Numbered from the stretch's first letter, positions 17,465 to 26,535 are shown. The stretch: 62,570 bases of DNA from Streptosporangiaceae bacterium (GCA_019245115.1 JAFARZ010000144.1:1-62570); one strand, 5' to 3'. The notes: a model not told the origin generated them from the letters alone. Made by a program: numbers and translations.

Positions 17465-18312
17465 ATGGCGGTAGAAGATAAGCGGTAGGAGTGATCCTCG
17501 TCCGGAAACGCCCCGCCGGCCACCTCGTCAGCGAACGAACTGGCGGCATCCCGCAAGATGGTCGCGAGGTCCGCGTACTTCTTGACGAACTTGGCGGTGC
17601 GCGGGGACAGCCCGGCCATGTCCTGCCAGACCAGGACCTGAGCGTCGCAGGCCGGCCCGGCGCCGATGCCGATGGTGGGAATCGACAGGGCATCGGTGAC
17701 CTGAGCGGCCAGCGACGCCGGCACGCATTCGAGCACGACCGAGAACGCGCCCGCCGCCTCCAGCAGCTTCGCGTCGTGCAGCAGCCGCTCGCCATCCTCG
17801 CCGCGTCCCTGCACGCGATAACCGCCGAACGCGTTGACCGACTGGGGGGTGAGGCCGAGGTGCGCCATGACCGGGACACCGGCCGCGACTAGCTCCTCCA
17901 CCTGATGTACCACCCGGCGGCCGCCTTCCAGCTTGACCGCGTGCGCGCCGGCCTCTTTGAGGAACCGGGTCGCCGCCGCCAGCGCCGCGCCGGCCGACTC
18001 CTGGTACGAGCCGAAGGGCAGGTCAGCCACCACCATCGCCCTGCTTGTCCCGCGGACCACGGCCGCGGTCAGGGGAAGGAGATCCTGGACCGTCACCGGG
18101 ATCGTCGTGTCGTGGCCGTACACCACCATCGCCGCTGAGTCGCCCACCAGCAGGACCGGAATGCCCGCTTGGTCGAAGATGCCCGCCGTGAGCGCGTCGT
18201 AGGCGGTGAGCATCGGCCACTTCTCGCCTCGCGCCTTGGCGGCCGCTATGTCCCGGACCGTGACCCGCCGCCGGCTGGATCCTCCGTACAGTCGCTCATC
18301 CTGCTGAGCCAT
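17461..18312 (-). CDS. panB: 3-methyl-2-oxobutanoate hydroxymethyltransferase
   Basis: 283 aa. First step of pantothenate synthesis: adds a hydroxymethyl group from methylene-THF to 2-oxoisovalerate. Motifs: [32 protein letters not shown] (metal-binding D), [29 protein letters not shown] and [20 protein letters not shown]. Start is ATG 18312 with GGAGG upstream. Stop shares CTAG with npdG. No panC or panD nearby. Confidence 0.96.
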   Translation of the reverse strand: MAQQDERLYGGSSRRRVTVRDIAAAKARGEKWPMLTAYDALTAGIFDQAGIPVLLVGDSAAMVVYGHDTTIPVTVQDLLPLTAAVVRGTSRAMVVADLPFGSYQESAGAALAAATRFLKEAGAHAVKLEGGRRVVHQVEELVAAGVPVMAHLGLTPQSVNAFGGYRVQGRGEDGERLLHDAKLLEAAGAFSVVLECVPASLAAQVTDALSIPTIGIGAGPACDAQVLVWQDMAGLSPRTAKFVKKYADLATILRDAASSFADEVAGGAFPDEDHSYRLSSTAI

Positions 18313-18381
18313 ATCGAACCTCCACGTCTCGTGTCGCCCCTGCGGCGTACCCGGACACATCAATTATGTCATCCTGGCCCG

Positions 18382-20127
18382 GTGACCGGATTCGACGACG
18401 TGGATCAGCTGGTGTCGGACTACCAGCGGCGTGGCGGCCAGCCTGGCCTGATGTACGGAATCGTCCGCGGCGGCGAGCTGGTGCACGCCCGCGGCCTGGG
18501 CGAACGGTGGCTGGGCGGTCCGCCGCCGGCCGAGGATACGGTCTTCCGTATCGCGTCGATGACCAAGAGCTTCACCGCGGCCGCGGTGCTCCTGCTCCGG
18601 GACGAAGGCGCGCTGGCGCTCGATGACCTGGCCGAGAACTATGTGCCCGAACTGCGCGGCTGGCCGCAGGTCACCGCGGATGCGGCCCGGATTTCGATCA
18701 GGCATCTGCTGACGATGACCGCCGGCTTCCCGACCGACGATCCATGGGGGGATCGGCAGCAGGGGCTCCCGCTGGACGAGTTCGCGAAGTTCCTGGCGGC
18801 GGGCGTGAGCTTCGCCTGGGCGCCGGGGACCCGGTTCGAGTACTCCAACCTCGGCTACGCCATTCTCGGCCGGGTCATCACCGCGGTTACGGATACGGAA
18901 TATCCGGATTTCGTCCGCGAGCGGCTGCTGAGCCCGCTCGGCATGACCCGCTCCCGCTACGAGCCGGCTTCCGAGGGCCAGGATGCCGAGAACCAGTATT
19001 CCGAGAACCGAGATGCCGAGGGCCTGGCCCGCGGTTACCGGCGCGCGCCCGGCGGCTGGGAGGAGGTCCCGTTCGATGATTGCGGCGCATTCGCCCCGAT
19101 GGGCGGCATCTTCACCTGCGTGCGGGACCTCGCCCGATGGGTGGCCGGATTCGCGACCGCGTTCCCGCCCGGCGCTGAGGGCGCCTGGCACCCGCTGTGC
19201 CGCGCTTCCCGGCGGGAGATGCAGCTTCCCCAGGTGCCGACCGGCTGGGACAGAGTCACCGATTTCCCGGCCGGCGGGACGCGTTCGGCCTATGGCTTCG
19301 GGCTGGTCGTCGAGGATGACCAGGATTTCGGGCGGATCGCCGGGCACGGCGGCGGGTATCCGGGCTTCGGCAGCCACATGCGCTGGCACCCGGCTACCGG
19401 CATGGGCGTGATCGCGCTGGCCAACAGCACCTATGCCCGCATGGGGTCACTGACCGCGCGGATCCTGGACATGCTCCTGCGCCAGCGGAAAAGCTCCGCC
19501 GCCGGATATTCCGTCGCGCTGGCGCCGCAGCCGGTCTGGCCGCAGACGCTCGCCGCGCGCGCCGCGGTGGACCAGTTGCTCCAGTCGTGGGACGACGCGG
19601 CAGCGGATCGCTTGTTCTCGCCCAACGTGGCGCAGGACATTCCGTATACCGAACGGCGCCGCACTATCTCCCTTGTCCGCGACCACCTCGGTGACTTCCG
19701 GACCGACCAGCGGGCCACGGAACACGACTCACCCGCCCATTGCCGGTGGTGGCTGTCCGGCGAGCGCGGCGTGGTGCAGGCTCAGATCCAGCTCACGCCG
19801 GAACGGCCGCCTCGCGTCCAGTCCCTGACCCTGGCGGTACCACCCGAGCCGGGTTCGGTGCTCAGCGATCTGCTCGGCGCGTTCGTCGCCTGGCTGAATG
19901 GAGGCGAACCCGTGCCGGCGTCCGACCAGGTGGACGCGGCCCTGCTCGCCCGCCGCGTCCGTACCGCCGGCGCGTGGATCGGGCCGTGTGAGCTGGACAG
20001 CTATGCGGCCGGCGATGGCGTGACGACGGCGACGGCGCGCCTGGTCGGCCAGCATGCCAGCCTGATCCTGTCCCTGTCCGTCGACCCAGTGGCCCGCCGG
20101 CTGATAGCGGCCGAGCTCATCGGGTAG
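18382..20127 (+). CDS. Serine hydrolase, beta-lactamase/class C (PBP-like) family
   Basis: 581 aa from GTG 18382. Catalytic SxxK is SMTK (S59, K62), the YxN motif is YSN (154-156) and the third box is HGG (322-324), so it is intact. The ~230-residue C-terminal extension (from ~370) resembles the domain following esterase/D-aminopeptidase-type members rather than true beta-lactamases. No signal peptide, so cytoplasmic. A small DAENQYSENRDAEG insert (201-214) contains an internal near-repeat. Divergent from panB. Confidence 0.9.
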   Translation: MTGFDDVDQLVSDYQRRGGQPGLMYGIVRGGELVHARGLGERWLGGPPPAEDTVFRIASMTKSFTAAAVLLLRDEGALALDDLAENYVPELRGWPQVTADAARISIRHLLTMTAGFPTDDPWGDRQQGLPLDEFAKFLAAGVSFAWAPGTRFEYSNLGYAILGRVITAVTDTEYPDFVRERLLSPLGMTRSRYEPASEGQDAENQYSENRDAEGLARGYRRAPGGWEEVPFDDCGAFAPMGGIFTCVRDLARWVAGFATAFPPGAEGAWHPLCRASRREMQLPQVPTGWDRVTDFPAGGTRSAYGFGLVVEDDQDFGRIAGHGGGYPGFGSHMRWHPATGMGVIALANSTYARMGSLTARILDMLLRQRKSSAAGYSVALAPQPVWPQTLAARAAVDQLLQSWDDAAADRLFSPNVAQDIPYTERRRTISLVRDHLGDFRTDQRATEHDSPAHCRWWLSGERGVVQAQIQLTPERPPRVQSLTLAVPPEPGSVLSDLLGAFVAWLNGGEPVPASDQVDAALLARRVRTAGAWIGPCELDSYAAGDGVTTATARLVGQHASLILSLSVDPVARRLIAAELIG

Positions 20128-20229
20128 ATAACGCCTAGCCAACAGCGAGCGAAGCGAGCGCCGCGGCGGTTGCCGTCCCGCAGGGGCGGCAATTCCCGCC
20201 GTGGCCCCAAGCCGGCCGAGCGCAGCGAG

Positions 20230-20273
20230 GCCTTGGCGCGGAGAGCAAAGAGGCCTTGGCGCGGAGAGAAAAC
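20230..20273 (+). repeat. 22-bp tandem duplication upstream of the methyltransferase gene
   Basis: GGCCTTGGCGCGGAGAGCAA and GGCCTTGGCGCGGAGAGAAA stand head to tail, just upstream of the leaderless start at 20297. May affect the -35 region. Confidence 0.7.
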
Positions 20274-20296
20274 CACTGTCCCGTTATGCTGAGGGC

Positions 20297-21127
20297 GTGG
20301 CAATCGAGTCTGCCGGATCCGCCGCGTCAGGTCCGCGGGATATATCGAAGATCAACACGAGTGTCCCGCACCCAGCCCGGGTGTACGACTACTTCCTCGG
20401 CGGCAAGGACAACTTCGAGGCCGACAGAGTCGCGGCGCAGGCCGCGATCAAGGCTTTCCCGAAGACGGCCGAGTCAGCCCGGGCCAGCCGTGACTTCCTG
20501 CGCCGGGTGGTCCGCTACCTGGCCGGCGAGGCCGGCATCCGGCAGTTCCTGGACATCGGCACCGGCCTCCCGTCCGGCCAGAACGTGCACGAGGTCGCCC
20601 AGTCGATCGCCCCGGAAGCCAAGATCGTCTATGTGGACAACGATCCCATCGTCTTGCTGCACGCGCAGGCGCTGCTGACCAGCAGCCCTGCGGGGATCAC
20701 CAAGTACCTGGACGCTGACCTGCGTGATCCCGGGAAGATCCTCACCGACGCGGCGCAGACGCTGGACTTCAGCCAGCCGATGGCCATCCTGCTGCTCGGC
20801 ATCCTGCACAACTTCGGCGATAAGTTTGACCCGTACGGGGTCGTCCGCAAGCTGGCGGACGCTCTGCCGCCCGGCGGATACCTGGCGATAGGCCACCTCA
20901 CCGCGGACATCTACCCGGAGATGAACGATTTCGCGCGCGAACTCAACGAGCGCCAGCTCGACGCGCCGCTGGTGCTCCGCGACCACGCCCAGGTCACCAG
21001 GTTCTTCGACGGGCTCGAGCTGGTGGAACCCGGAGTGGTTCAGCTCTCCAAGTGGCGCCCGCAGTCGGACCTGGAGTCCCAGGCCGCCGCCGCGCTGTGG
21101 GGTGGCGTGGCCCGCAAACCCTCTTAA
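20297..21127 (+). CDS. SAM-dependent methyltransferase, DUF574 (PF04672-like) family
   Basis: 276 aa from GTG 20297. TATGCT (20285-20290) lies 6 nt before it, so leaderless. Family hallmarks: NTSVPHPARVYDYFLGGKDNFEADR, then motif I FLDIGTGLPS, VYVDNDPIVLLHA (motif II) and AILLLGILHNF. These proteins are abundant in filamentous actinomycetes with unknown substrates. Stand-alone gene. Confidence 0.92.
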   Translation: MAIESAGSAASGPRDISKINTSVPHPARVYDYFLGGKDNFEADRVAAQAAIKAFPKTAESARASRDFLRRVVRYLAGEAGIRQFLDIGTGLPSGQNVHEVAQSIAPEAKIVYVDNDPIVLLHAQALLTSSPAGITKYLDADLRDPGKILTDAAQTLDFSQPMAILLLGILHNFGDKFDPYGVVRKLADALPPGGYLAIGHLTADIYPEMNDFARELNERQLDAPLVLRDHAQVTRFFDGLELVEPGVVQLSKWRPQSDLESQAAAALWGGVARKPS

Positions 21128-21186
21128 ACCATCTCACTGAACGGCGGTGGTGCTTCCCCCGGGCACCCCCTCCGCCCCGCTCAAAA

Positions 21187-21202
21187 TGTGATCCAGGTCA
21201 CA
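21187..21202. promoter_or_regulatory. Candidate Crp/Fnr-family site
   Basis: TGTGA-N6-TCACA, a perfect match to the consensus of Crp proteins (also actinobacterial Crp/GlxR types), 100 bp upstream of the MFS exporter start and 20 bp before the TetR-type operator. Confidence 0.55.
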
Positions 21203-21221
21203 CCTCCGTTGCGGAAATAGA

Positions 21222-21250
21222 TATCGATACGGGAGTGTTCCGTATCGATA
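21222..21250. promoter_or_regulatory. Palindromic operator, probably for the adjacent TetR regulator
   Basis: Perfect 11-bp inverted repeat TATCGATACGG ... CCGTATCGATA (21222-21232 / 21240-21250) with a 7-nt spacer, 56 bp before the exporter start. Size and symmetry suit a TetR-family dimer pair, and the next regulator gene is in the same operon, which suggests autoregulated drug-responsive control. Confidence 0.75.
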
Positions 21251-21305
21251 GCTTCACGTGTACGACTAACGACGGGGCCGGGATGCAGGGGAAGAGGGAA
21301 CGTCA

Positions 21306-22889
21306 ATGAACGCGGAAACCATTCAACGAAGGCGCTGGGTAATCCTCAGCGTCCTGATCGTCGGCCTGCTCGCCATCGTGATCGACAACACGGTGCTGAA
21401 CGTGGCTCTGAAGACTATCGCCGAGCCTCGCGGGGGCCTTGGCGCTAGCCAGAGCCAGCTCGAGTGGGCGATCAACTCCTACACGCTGGTGTTCGCCGGC
21501 CTGCTGTTCACGTTCGGCGTGGTTGGCGACCGGATCGGCCGCAAGCGCATGCTCATGATCGGGCTGACGCTGTTCGGCCTGGCCAGCCTCCTTTCGGCCT
21601 ACTCGCGATCGCCCGAGCAGCTCATCTTCGCGCGGGCCGCGATGGGACTCGGCGGCGCGGCGGTCATGCCGCAGACGCTGTCGATCATCTCCCACGTCTT
21701 CGAGCCGGCCGAGCGCGCGCGAGCGATCGGTCTGTGGGCCATGGCGGTCGGCATCGGCGTCGCCACCGGCCCGGTGCTCGGCGGCGTGCTGCTCGACCAC
21801 TTCTGGTGGGGCTCGGTCTTCCTGATCAACGTCCCGGTGACGGTCGTCGGTGCGATCGCGGCCATGATCCTCGTGCCGGAGTCGCGCAATCGCGAGGCGG
21901 GCCGGATCGACTACCTCGGCGTGCTGCTGTCCGTCGTCGGCCTGGTGACGCTGGTGTACGGCATCGTGCAGGGCGGGGACAAGGGCTCGTGGATCCACGC
22001 GGGCGTGCTTGGCCCGATCGTGGGCGGCCTGGTCATCCTCGCGGTGTTCGCCTGGTGGGAGGCGCGGATCGCGCATCCCTCTCTCGACGTGCGGCTGTTC
22101 CGTGACCGTCGGCTGTCGGCCTCGGTGGGCGCACTCGGCCTGACGTTCTTCGGCATGGGCGGCGTGTTTTTCTTCACGAGCTTCTATCTGCAGAACGTCC
22201 GGGGCTACACCCCGCTGGACGCGGGCCTGCTGACCGTGCCGTTCGCTATCGGGCAGCTGCTGCTGTCACCGCGTAGCGCCGCGCTGGTCCGCAAGCACGG
22301 TGCCAAGGTGGTGGGCGCCACCGGCATGATCGTGATGGCCGCCGCCCTGGCGGGGTACGCCATCCTGGGCACGAGCACCCCGATCTGGGTCCTGGCCGTG
22401 TTGTTCGCCATCCAGGGTGCGGCGATCGGCGCCGCGATGCCGGCCGCCACCACGGCCGTCATGGACGTGCTGCCCCGGGAGAAGGCCGGTGCCGCGTCGG
22501 CGCTGACCAACACCGCACGCCAGGTCGCGGTGGCGCTCAGCGTCGCGGTCCTTGGCTCGATCCTGGCGGAGTTCTACCGCAACTCGCTGAACCCGGCCCT
22601 GACCGGGCTGCCCGCCGCGGCGCGCGGCGCGGCTTCGTCCTCGATCAGCGCGACACAGGCCGTCGCCCAGCAACTGGGTACGGCGGGCCGGTCGTTGCTG
22701 GCCCCGGCGGACACCTCGTTCGTGCACGCCATGCACTACACGACGCTGGTCGCCGCGGCGCTCGCGCTGCTGGGCGGATTCGTGGTACTTCGCTGGATGC
22801 CGGGTAAGCCAAAGGCAGCAATCGAAGAAGTTGAACTGGCACTTATGACGGAGGACGCTCTGGTGGAGACCTCCGAGCAGGAAAGGTAA
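21306..22889 (+). CDS. MFS drug/H+ antiporter, DHA2 (14-TM) family
   Basis: 527 aa. Motif A GVVGDRIGRKRM, motif C-like GVATGPVLGG, TM1 IDNTVLNVALKTI. These are hallmarks of EmrB/QacA-type exporters. Start ATG 21306 follows GGGGAAGAGGGAA. It is followed 5 bp later by a TetR gene and preceded by a perfect palindromic operator, so a repressor-controlled multidrug exporter is the natural reading. Substrate unknown. Confidence 0.94.
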   Translation: MNAETIQRRRWVILSVLIVGLLAIVIDNTVLNVALKTIAEPRGGLGASQSQLEWAINSYTLVFAGLLFTFGVVGDRIGRKRMLMIGLTLFGLASLLSAYSRSPEQLIFARAAMGLGGAAVMPQTLSIISHVFEPAERARAIGLWAMAVGIGVATGPVLGGVLLDHFWWGSVFLINVPVTVVGAIAAMILVPESRNREAGRIDYLGVLLSVVGLVTLVYGIVQGGDKGSWIHAGVLGPIVGGLVILAVFAWWEARIAHPSLDVRLFRDRRLSASVGALGLTFFGMGGVFFFTSFYLQNVRGYTPLDAGLLTVPFAIGQLLLSPRSAALVRKHGAKVVGATGMIVMAAALAGYAILGTSTPIWVLAVLFAIQGAAIGAAMPAATTAVMDVLPREKAGAASALTNTARQVAVALSVAVLGSILAEFYRNSLNPALTGLPAAARGAASSSISATQAVAQQLGTAGRSLLAPADTSFVHAMHYTTLVAAALALLGGFVVLRWMPGKPKAAIEEVELALMTEDALVETSEQER

Positions 22890-22894
22890 CCGAA

Positions 22895-23509
22895 ATGGGA
22901 TCCGCAGTTGCTGAGCGCCGGGGACCCGGCCGGCCGCGCAGCGAGCAGGCGGAGCAGGCAATCATCGACGCCGCGCTCGAGCTTTTCGGCGAGCGCGGCG
23001 TCGACGGCGTGTGCGTGGAGGCCGTCGCGGCCCGGGCAGGGGTCGGCAAGGCCACGATCTACCGGCGCTGGTCCAGCAAGGAAGACCTGTTGCTGGCCGC
23101 GCTCGGTTCGCTGAAGCGGCCGCTGCCGCAGCCGCGCGGCACATCGGTGCGCGAAGACCTGACCGAACTGCTCGAGTCGATGGTGAGTGACGCGAACGAT
23201 CCGCGTTACGTGCGCCAGTTCGCGATGCTGCACGGTGAGGCGGAAGCCTACCCGCGCCTCATGGCCCGTTACGCCGAGACGGTGGTCGAGCCGCGTCGCG
23301 AGGTGGTCCGCTCGGTGCTTCGCCGCGGCGTCGCGACCGGTGAGCTGCGCGCCGACCTCGACGTCGAGATCGGCATGCTGGCCCTCACCGGCGCCGTGAT
23401 GGCCCGCGGCAAGCACGACCCGCGCCCTCCGGCGCCGGAGTTCGCCGCCCAGATCGTCGACGAGCTCTTGCGCGGCTTCACCCCCCGTGCCACTCCCGCC
23501 ACCGGCTGA
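22895..23509 (+). CDS. TetR/AcrR family transcriptional regulator
   Basis: 204 aa. N-terminal HTH: AIIDAALELFGERGVDGVCVEAVAARAGVGKATIYRRWSSKEDLLLAAL (standard TetR spacing, seen in segments ALELFGERG, VAARAGVGKATIYRRWSSKE). The C-terminal ligand domain fits the AcrR_C16-like type. Co-transcribed with the MFS exporter. Its last 32 bp overlap the end of the convergent DUF1992 gene. Confidence 0.94.
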   Translation: MGSAVAERRGPGRPRSEQAEQAIIDAALELFGERGVDGVCVEAVAARAGVGKATIYRRWSSKEDLLLAALGSLKRPLPQPRGTSVREDLTELLESMVSDANDPRYVRQFAMLHGEAEAYPRLMARYAETVVEPRREVVRSVLRRGVATGELRADLDVEIGMLALTGAVMARGKHDPRPPAPEFAAQIVDELLRGFTPRATPATG

Positions 23510-23888
23510 GCAGCTTCTCCTCGCCCACCAGCGGAACGAATACCGGCGGTCCGAGCGGCGCTCGGCGCCATTCCAGGATCCGGCGGTTCAGCCCCGCCAC
23601 CGCGTCGCGCACCTCCTGCTCCGAACCGAGTTCCTGCACCGTTTCGGTGAGCCGCTCGGCCTCCTTGCGCAGCTTGAGCGGCGTGGGCAGTAGCTCCTCC
23701 TCCGGCACCCCCTCCCTGCGCGCGTAGTCTCGCGCCCAGGCCAGGCCGTAGTCGGCTTCTGGTCTTCGCTTGGGGATCGGCTTGCCCGTGCCGGGCAGAT
23801 CGTCGAAGAGGCCTCGGTCCTCCGCCTCACGGATCTGCTGATCGATCCATGAGGTGAACCCCATCTCCTTCGGCTTGCGCTCCGTCAC
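23478..23888 (-). CDS. DUF1992 (DnaJ-homologue C28-like) domain protein
   Basis: 136 aa. Contains the family motif WIDQQIREAEDRGLFDDLPG then GKPIP, YARREGVPEE, and the LRKEAERL coiled-coil helix. The chaperone-related role in the family is unproven. The start is put at GTG 23888, 6 nt after TAGGCT (leaderless), although GTG 23894 is in frame. Confidence 0.9.
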   Translation of the reverse strand: MTERKPKEMGFTSWIDQQIREAEDRGLFDDLPGTGKPIPKRRPEADYGLAWARDYARREGVPEEELLPTPLKLRKEAERLTETVQELGSEQEVRDAVAGLNRRILEWRRAPLGPPVFVPLVGEEKLLSRWREWHGG

Positions 23889-23946
23889 CCTCACAGCCTA
23901 CTAACGCCGATTTGTCCGCGTCATAACCCAAACCGCGCCCGACCTC

Positions 23947-24062
23947 TCACCCCCACTCCCATCACTCCACCTCCCACCTCCTCCGCCTCCCACCTCCTCC
24001 GCCTCCCACCTCCCTCCAACTCCCACCACCTCCACCTCCACCTCCACCTCCCACCACCTCGG
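23947..24062 (+). repeat. Polypyrimidine microsatellite-like tract
   Basis: About 115 bp almost purely C and T on this strand, with CCTCCGCCTCCCA and CCACCTCCA units repeated irregularly; ends 16 bp before the CCGACATTTC motif of element B. Confidence 0.85.
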
Positions 24063-24077
24063 CCCGCCAGCGCCGAT

Positions 24078-24417
24078 CCGACATTTCATGACTTGCGCAG
24101 CTATGCCCGTTTCAATTCGGCGGATGACGTGGGAAAAAGGAGCCTCGTGGAGGGTTGGGCGCCGGTTTCCGGTACCTTTTCTTCCGCAGGGCTCTTATCT
24201 TCCGCGAAATGACTGACCCTTGTGTCCGTTATTTGGTGATACACGTAGTTCACCGAAGCCTAGCAGCGCGTTCTGGCGAAAACGGCATGGTCCGATATGC
24301 CGCAAACGCGCCTACTGTGAATGTTCACAAACGGTGTGAGGCAGCCCGCAATAATGCAGGCGGCCCCAGTCGGCCGCGATCCCGCCCGGACAAATCGTGC
24401 ACATCACGAAATGTCGG
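24078..24417 (-). mobile_element. Composite palindromic repeat, copy B (MITE-like, 340 bp)
   Basis: Bounded by inverted ends: CCGACATTTCATGACTTGCG (24078) and, reversed, CCGACATTTCGTGATGTGCA (ending 24417). The core palindrome is at 24122-24211 in reverse orientation and matches copies A, C and D. No open frame of note. It is the only copy in which both inverted ends are easy to see. Confidence 0.8.
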
Positions 24418-24470
24418 CAACAAGCTGATGCACGTGCGAGGGTCGGCAACAAGCTGATGCACGTGCGAGG
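24413..24470 (+). repeat. 29-bp tandem duplication
   Basis: Two identical units beginning GTCGGCAACAAGCTGATGCA at 24413 and 24442. The first overlaps the end of element B. Confidence 0.9.
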
Positions 24471-24578
24471 GTGCCGGCGCAGGTGGAAGAGCACCCGCCA
24501 ATGAGACGGCGGAGGTCACACAGGACGCGCGCAGCGCGGCCAGCAGTGCCGGTAACCCCGGTGCTCTACGCTGGCGCC

Positions 24579-24974
24579 GTGCATATCGGACTCATCACCG
24601 TCGTGGTCAGCGAGTACGACCCGGCGATCAGCTTCTTCACTGACGTACTGGGCTTCGAGCTGGTGGAGGACTCCCCGGCCCTGACGAATGACGGGCGCGC
24701 CAAGCGGTGGGTGGTAGTGCGACCACCGGGAGCCGCGACCGGCTTGCTGCTCGCGCGGGCTGACGGACCGGAGCAAGACGCCATCGTGGGGAAGCAGGCC
24801 GCCGGGCGGGTGGGGTTCTTCCTCAACGTCGAGGATTTCGATACCGCGTACGCGCGAATGGCGTCCGCGGGCGTGCGGTTCCGCACCGCACCACGCACCG
24901 AACCCTACGGCCGGGTCGCCGTGTTCCTCGACATAGCTGGCAACAAATGGGACCTCATCGGCCCCATTCCGTAG
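24579..24974 (+). CDS. VOC (glyoxalase/bleomycin-resistance) superfamily protein
   Basis: 131 aa from GTG 24579; TACGCT lies 6 nt before it (leaderless). A pair of beta-alpha-beta-beta-beta modules: HIGLITVVVSEYDPAISFFTDVLGFELVED opens the first (H2 as metal ligand), FFLNVEDFDTAYARMASAGVRF opens the second, and VAVFLDIAGNKWDLIGP ends it. Function in this superfamily ranges from dioxygenase to lyase; the exact role cannot be deduced. Confidence 0.9.
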   Translation: MHIGLITVVVSEYDPAISFFTDVLGFELVEDSPALTNDGRAKRWVVVRPPGAATGLLLARADGPEQDAIVGKQAAGRVGFFLNVEDFDTAYARMASAGVRFRTAPRTEPYGRVAVFLDIAGNKWDLIGPIP

Positions 24975-24984
24975 CCTCATCGTC

Positions 24985-25313
24985 GTCCGGGCGGGCCGGT
25001 CGTCGCCGCCGCGGACGAGCTGCGGCTGAATACGATCGGGCCGCCCGATCCGCCGGTGCCGCCGGACCCGGACACCTGGATCGCGGGCCTCGGCAGCCTG
25101 CCGCTGCTCGCCCGGCCCGGCGAGCGGTGGATGTATAACACCGGCGCCCAGGTGCTGGGCGTGCTGGTGGCGCGAGCGGCCGGGCAGCCGTTCGGCGAGG
25201 TGCTGGCCACCCGGATCTTCCAGCCACTCGGCATGCGCGACACCGGATTCTGGACGGCGGACACCCAGCGCCTGGCGACGGCAGGCGAGGGCTGCGTAGG
25301 GGGAAAGAGCTAA
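24985..25313 (+). pseudogene. Internal fragment of a serine beta-lactamase-family hydrolase
   Basis: Reads LPLLARPGERWMYNTGAQVL, then GVLVARAAGQPFGEVLATRI and FQPLGMRDTGFW. This is the YxN region (YNT) and following helices of a class C-type hydrolase. The SxxK and HGG parts are missing, and the frame ends in unrelated GEGCVGGKS. No ribosome site. A relic, similar in type to the intact 18382 gene but not a copy of it. Confidence 0.75.
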
Positions 25314-25495
25314 AACCATTCTTTCCAGCGAACGTCGGTGGTTTCACCTCCGTACGGCTGATCGGTGACATCGCCCGGCAGATACATGGGCTGTTCCGCG
25401 GATTTGATGTATCAGCGGGCTCGAAGGGCGCTCAGGAAGGGAAGAGGGTGGCTATCGGGGCGTCCGGCCTACAACGCCCTGGGCGAGGAGCCTGC
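25314..25495. other. Leader region of the sigma factor operon
   Basis: Holds the recurrent motif GAACGTCGGTGGTTTCACC (25334) also found before the LuxR-type gene (33233) and near lipB (58369). A GTG at 25448 with GGAAGG upstream would give a longer sigma factor, but the ATG at 25496 has the better site. Confidence 0.5.
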
Positions 25496-26071
25496 ATGGA
25501 CCACGGTGATAACCCGGTTTCCTGGCTGGTTGACGCGGCGGGGAGCGGGAACGAGCGGGCGTGGCAGGAGATCGTGGACCGTTACGCCCCGTTGCTGGCC
25601 AGCGTGATAGGACGCTTCCGGCTCACGCCGGCCGAGAGGCAAGACATCGCGCAGACGGTATGGCTGCGGCTGGTCGAGCATCTGGGCAGCCTGCGCGAGC
25701 CGCGCGCACTACCCATGTGGATCATCACCACAGGCAGGCGGGAGTGCATGCGCTGCCTGTCCGAGCAGCGGCGGGCTGTCCCACGTGACCCGCTCGATCC
25801 GTCATGGCTTACTACTCCGGCCGAGGAGGCCGAACCTGCGGGGGAACTGATGCGAGCTGAGCGGCATGAGGCACTGCTCGCCGGACTGGCTGAACTGCCA
25901 TCCCGGCAGCGTGATCTCCTGCTGCTGCTCATGGAGGACCCACCTCTGTCGTATGCGCAGATAAGCGAACGCACCGGGATCGCCCCTGGCAGCATCGGGC
26001 CCACCCGGGCCCGGGCTCTGGAGCGGCTCCGGCACTGCGCCGTCGTCAGATACCACGTAGCCGAAAGGTGA
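25496..26071 (+). CDS. RNA polymerase sigma-70 family (ECF-like) sigma factor
   Basis: 191 aa from ATG 25496 with GAGGAG 5 nt before. Region 2: WQEIVDRYAPLLASVIGRFR...DIAQTVWLRLVEHLGSLREP with WIITTGRREC. Region 4: LAELPSRQRDLLLLLMEDPPLSYAQISERTG then IAPGSIGPTRARALERLR. The small protein that follows starts inside its stop codon. No classical zinc anti-sigma is nearby. It probably controls the CHAT/subtilase genes that follow (inference from context). Confidence 0.92.
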   Translation: MDHGDNPVSWLVDAAGSGNERAWQEIVDRYAPLLASVIGRFRLTPAERQDIAQTVWLRLVEHLGSLREPRALPMWIITTGRRECMRCLSEQRRAVPRDPLDPSWLTTPAEEAEPAGELMRAERHEALLAGLAELPSRQRDLLLLLMEDPPLSYAQISERTGIAPGSIGPTRARALERLRHCAVVRYHVAER

Positions 26072-26535
26072 TGGACGTGACGCAGGACCCTAGGGACGAC
26101 GATCAGGAGATCCTGGACGACCTGTCCGAGGCGCTCCGCGAGGCCGCGCCGCTGGCCGGCATGCTCGCGGAATACGGCCGGGGGGCCTACGCCTGGCGCA
26201 CCGTCGATCAGGACCTGCTGCTGGCCAGCCTGACCTTTGACTCCTCGCTGGAACCCGTGCCGGAGCGGCACTCCGAGCCCGGTGAGTCGCGTGTGCTGAC
26301 GTTCACCGCGGCGCCGCTGTCGCTGGAGCTGGAGGTGATGCCCGGCCATGTGGTCGGGCAGATCGTCCCACCCGGCCCCGGAGAGATCCGGGTGGAAACC
26401 GCCGAGGGCGTGACACTTACCGTCGAAGCCGACGATATCGGCTTCTTCGATCTTCCCCACGTGCCGAGCGGACCGGTACGCCTGCGGTGTGACACCCCGG
26501 TGGCGCGGCTGGTCACCGACTGGATCCGGCTGTGA
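26071..26535 (+). CDS. Small protein coupled to the sigma factor (function unknown)
   Basis: 154 aa. The ATG overlaps the TGA of the sigma gene (TGATG). An acidic N-terminus (QDPRDDDQEILDDLSEALREA) is followed by an all-beta C-terminal half (LSLELEVMPGHVVGQIVPPG, IRVETAEGVTLTVEADDIG, PVRLRCDTPVARLVTDWIRL) reminiscent of carboxypeptidase-regulatory-like or Ig-like beta sandwiches. Candidate regulator or anti-sigma factor of its partner. Convergent with the CHAT gene, 25 bp between ends. Confidence 0.8.
   Translation: MDVTQDPRDDDQEILDDLSEALREAAPLAGMLAEYGRGAYAWRTVDQDLLLASLTFDSSLEPVPERHSEPGESRVLTFTAAPLSLELEVMPGHVVGQIVPPGPGEIRVETAEGVTLTVEADDIGFFDLPHVPSGPVRLRCDTPVARLVTDWIRL

Larger units (their letters stand above)
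23895..24578. other. Gene-free stretch with polypyrimidine tract and repeat element B
   Basis: No credible gene. Contains a promoter for DUF1992, a C/T-only tract of CCTCC and CCACC units (23947-24062), composite repeat copy B with inverted ends (24078-24417), a 29-bp tandem duplication (24413-24470) and a -10 box for the VOC gene. Confidence 0.75.
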
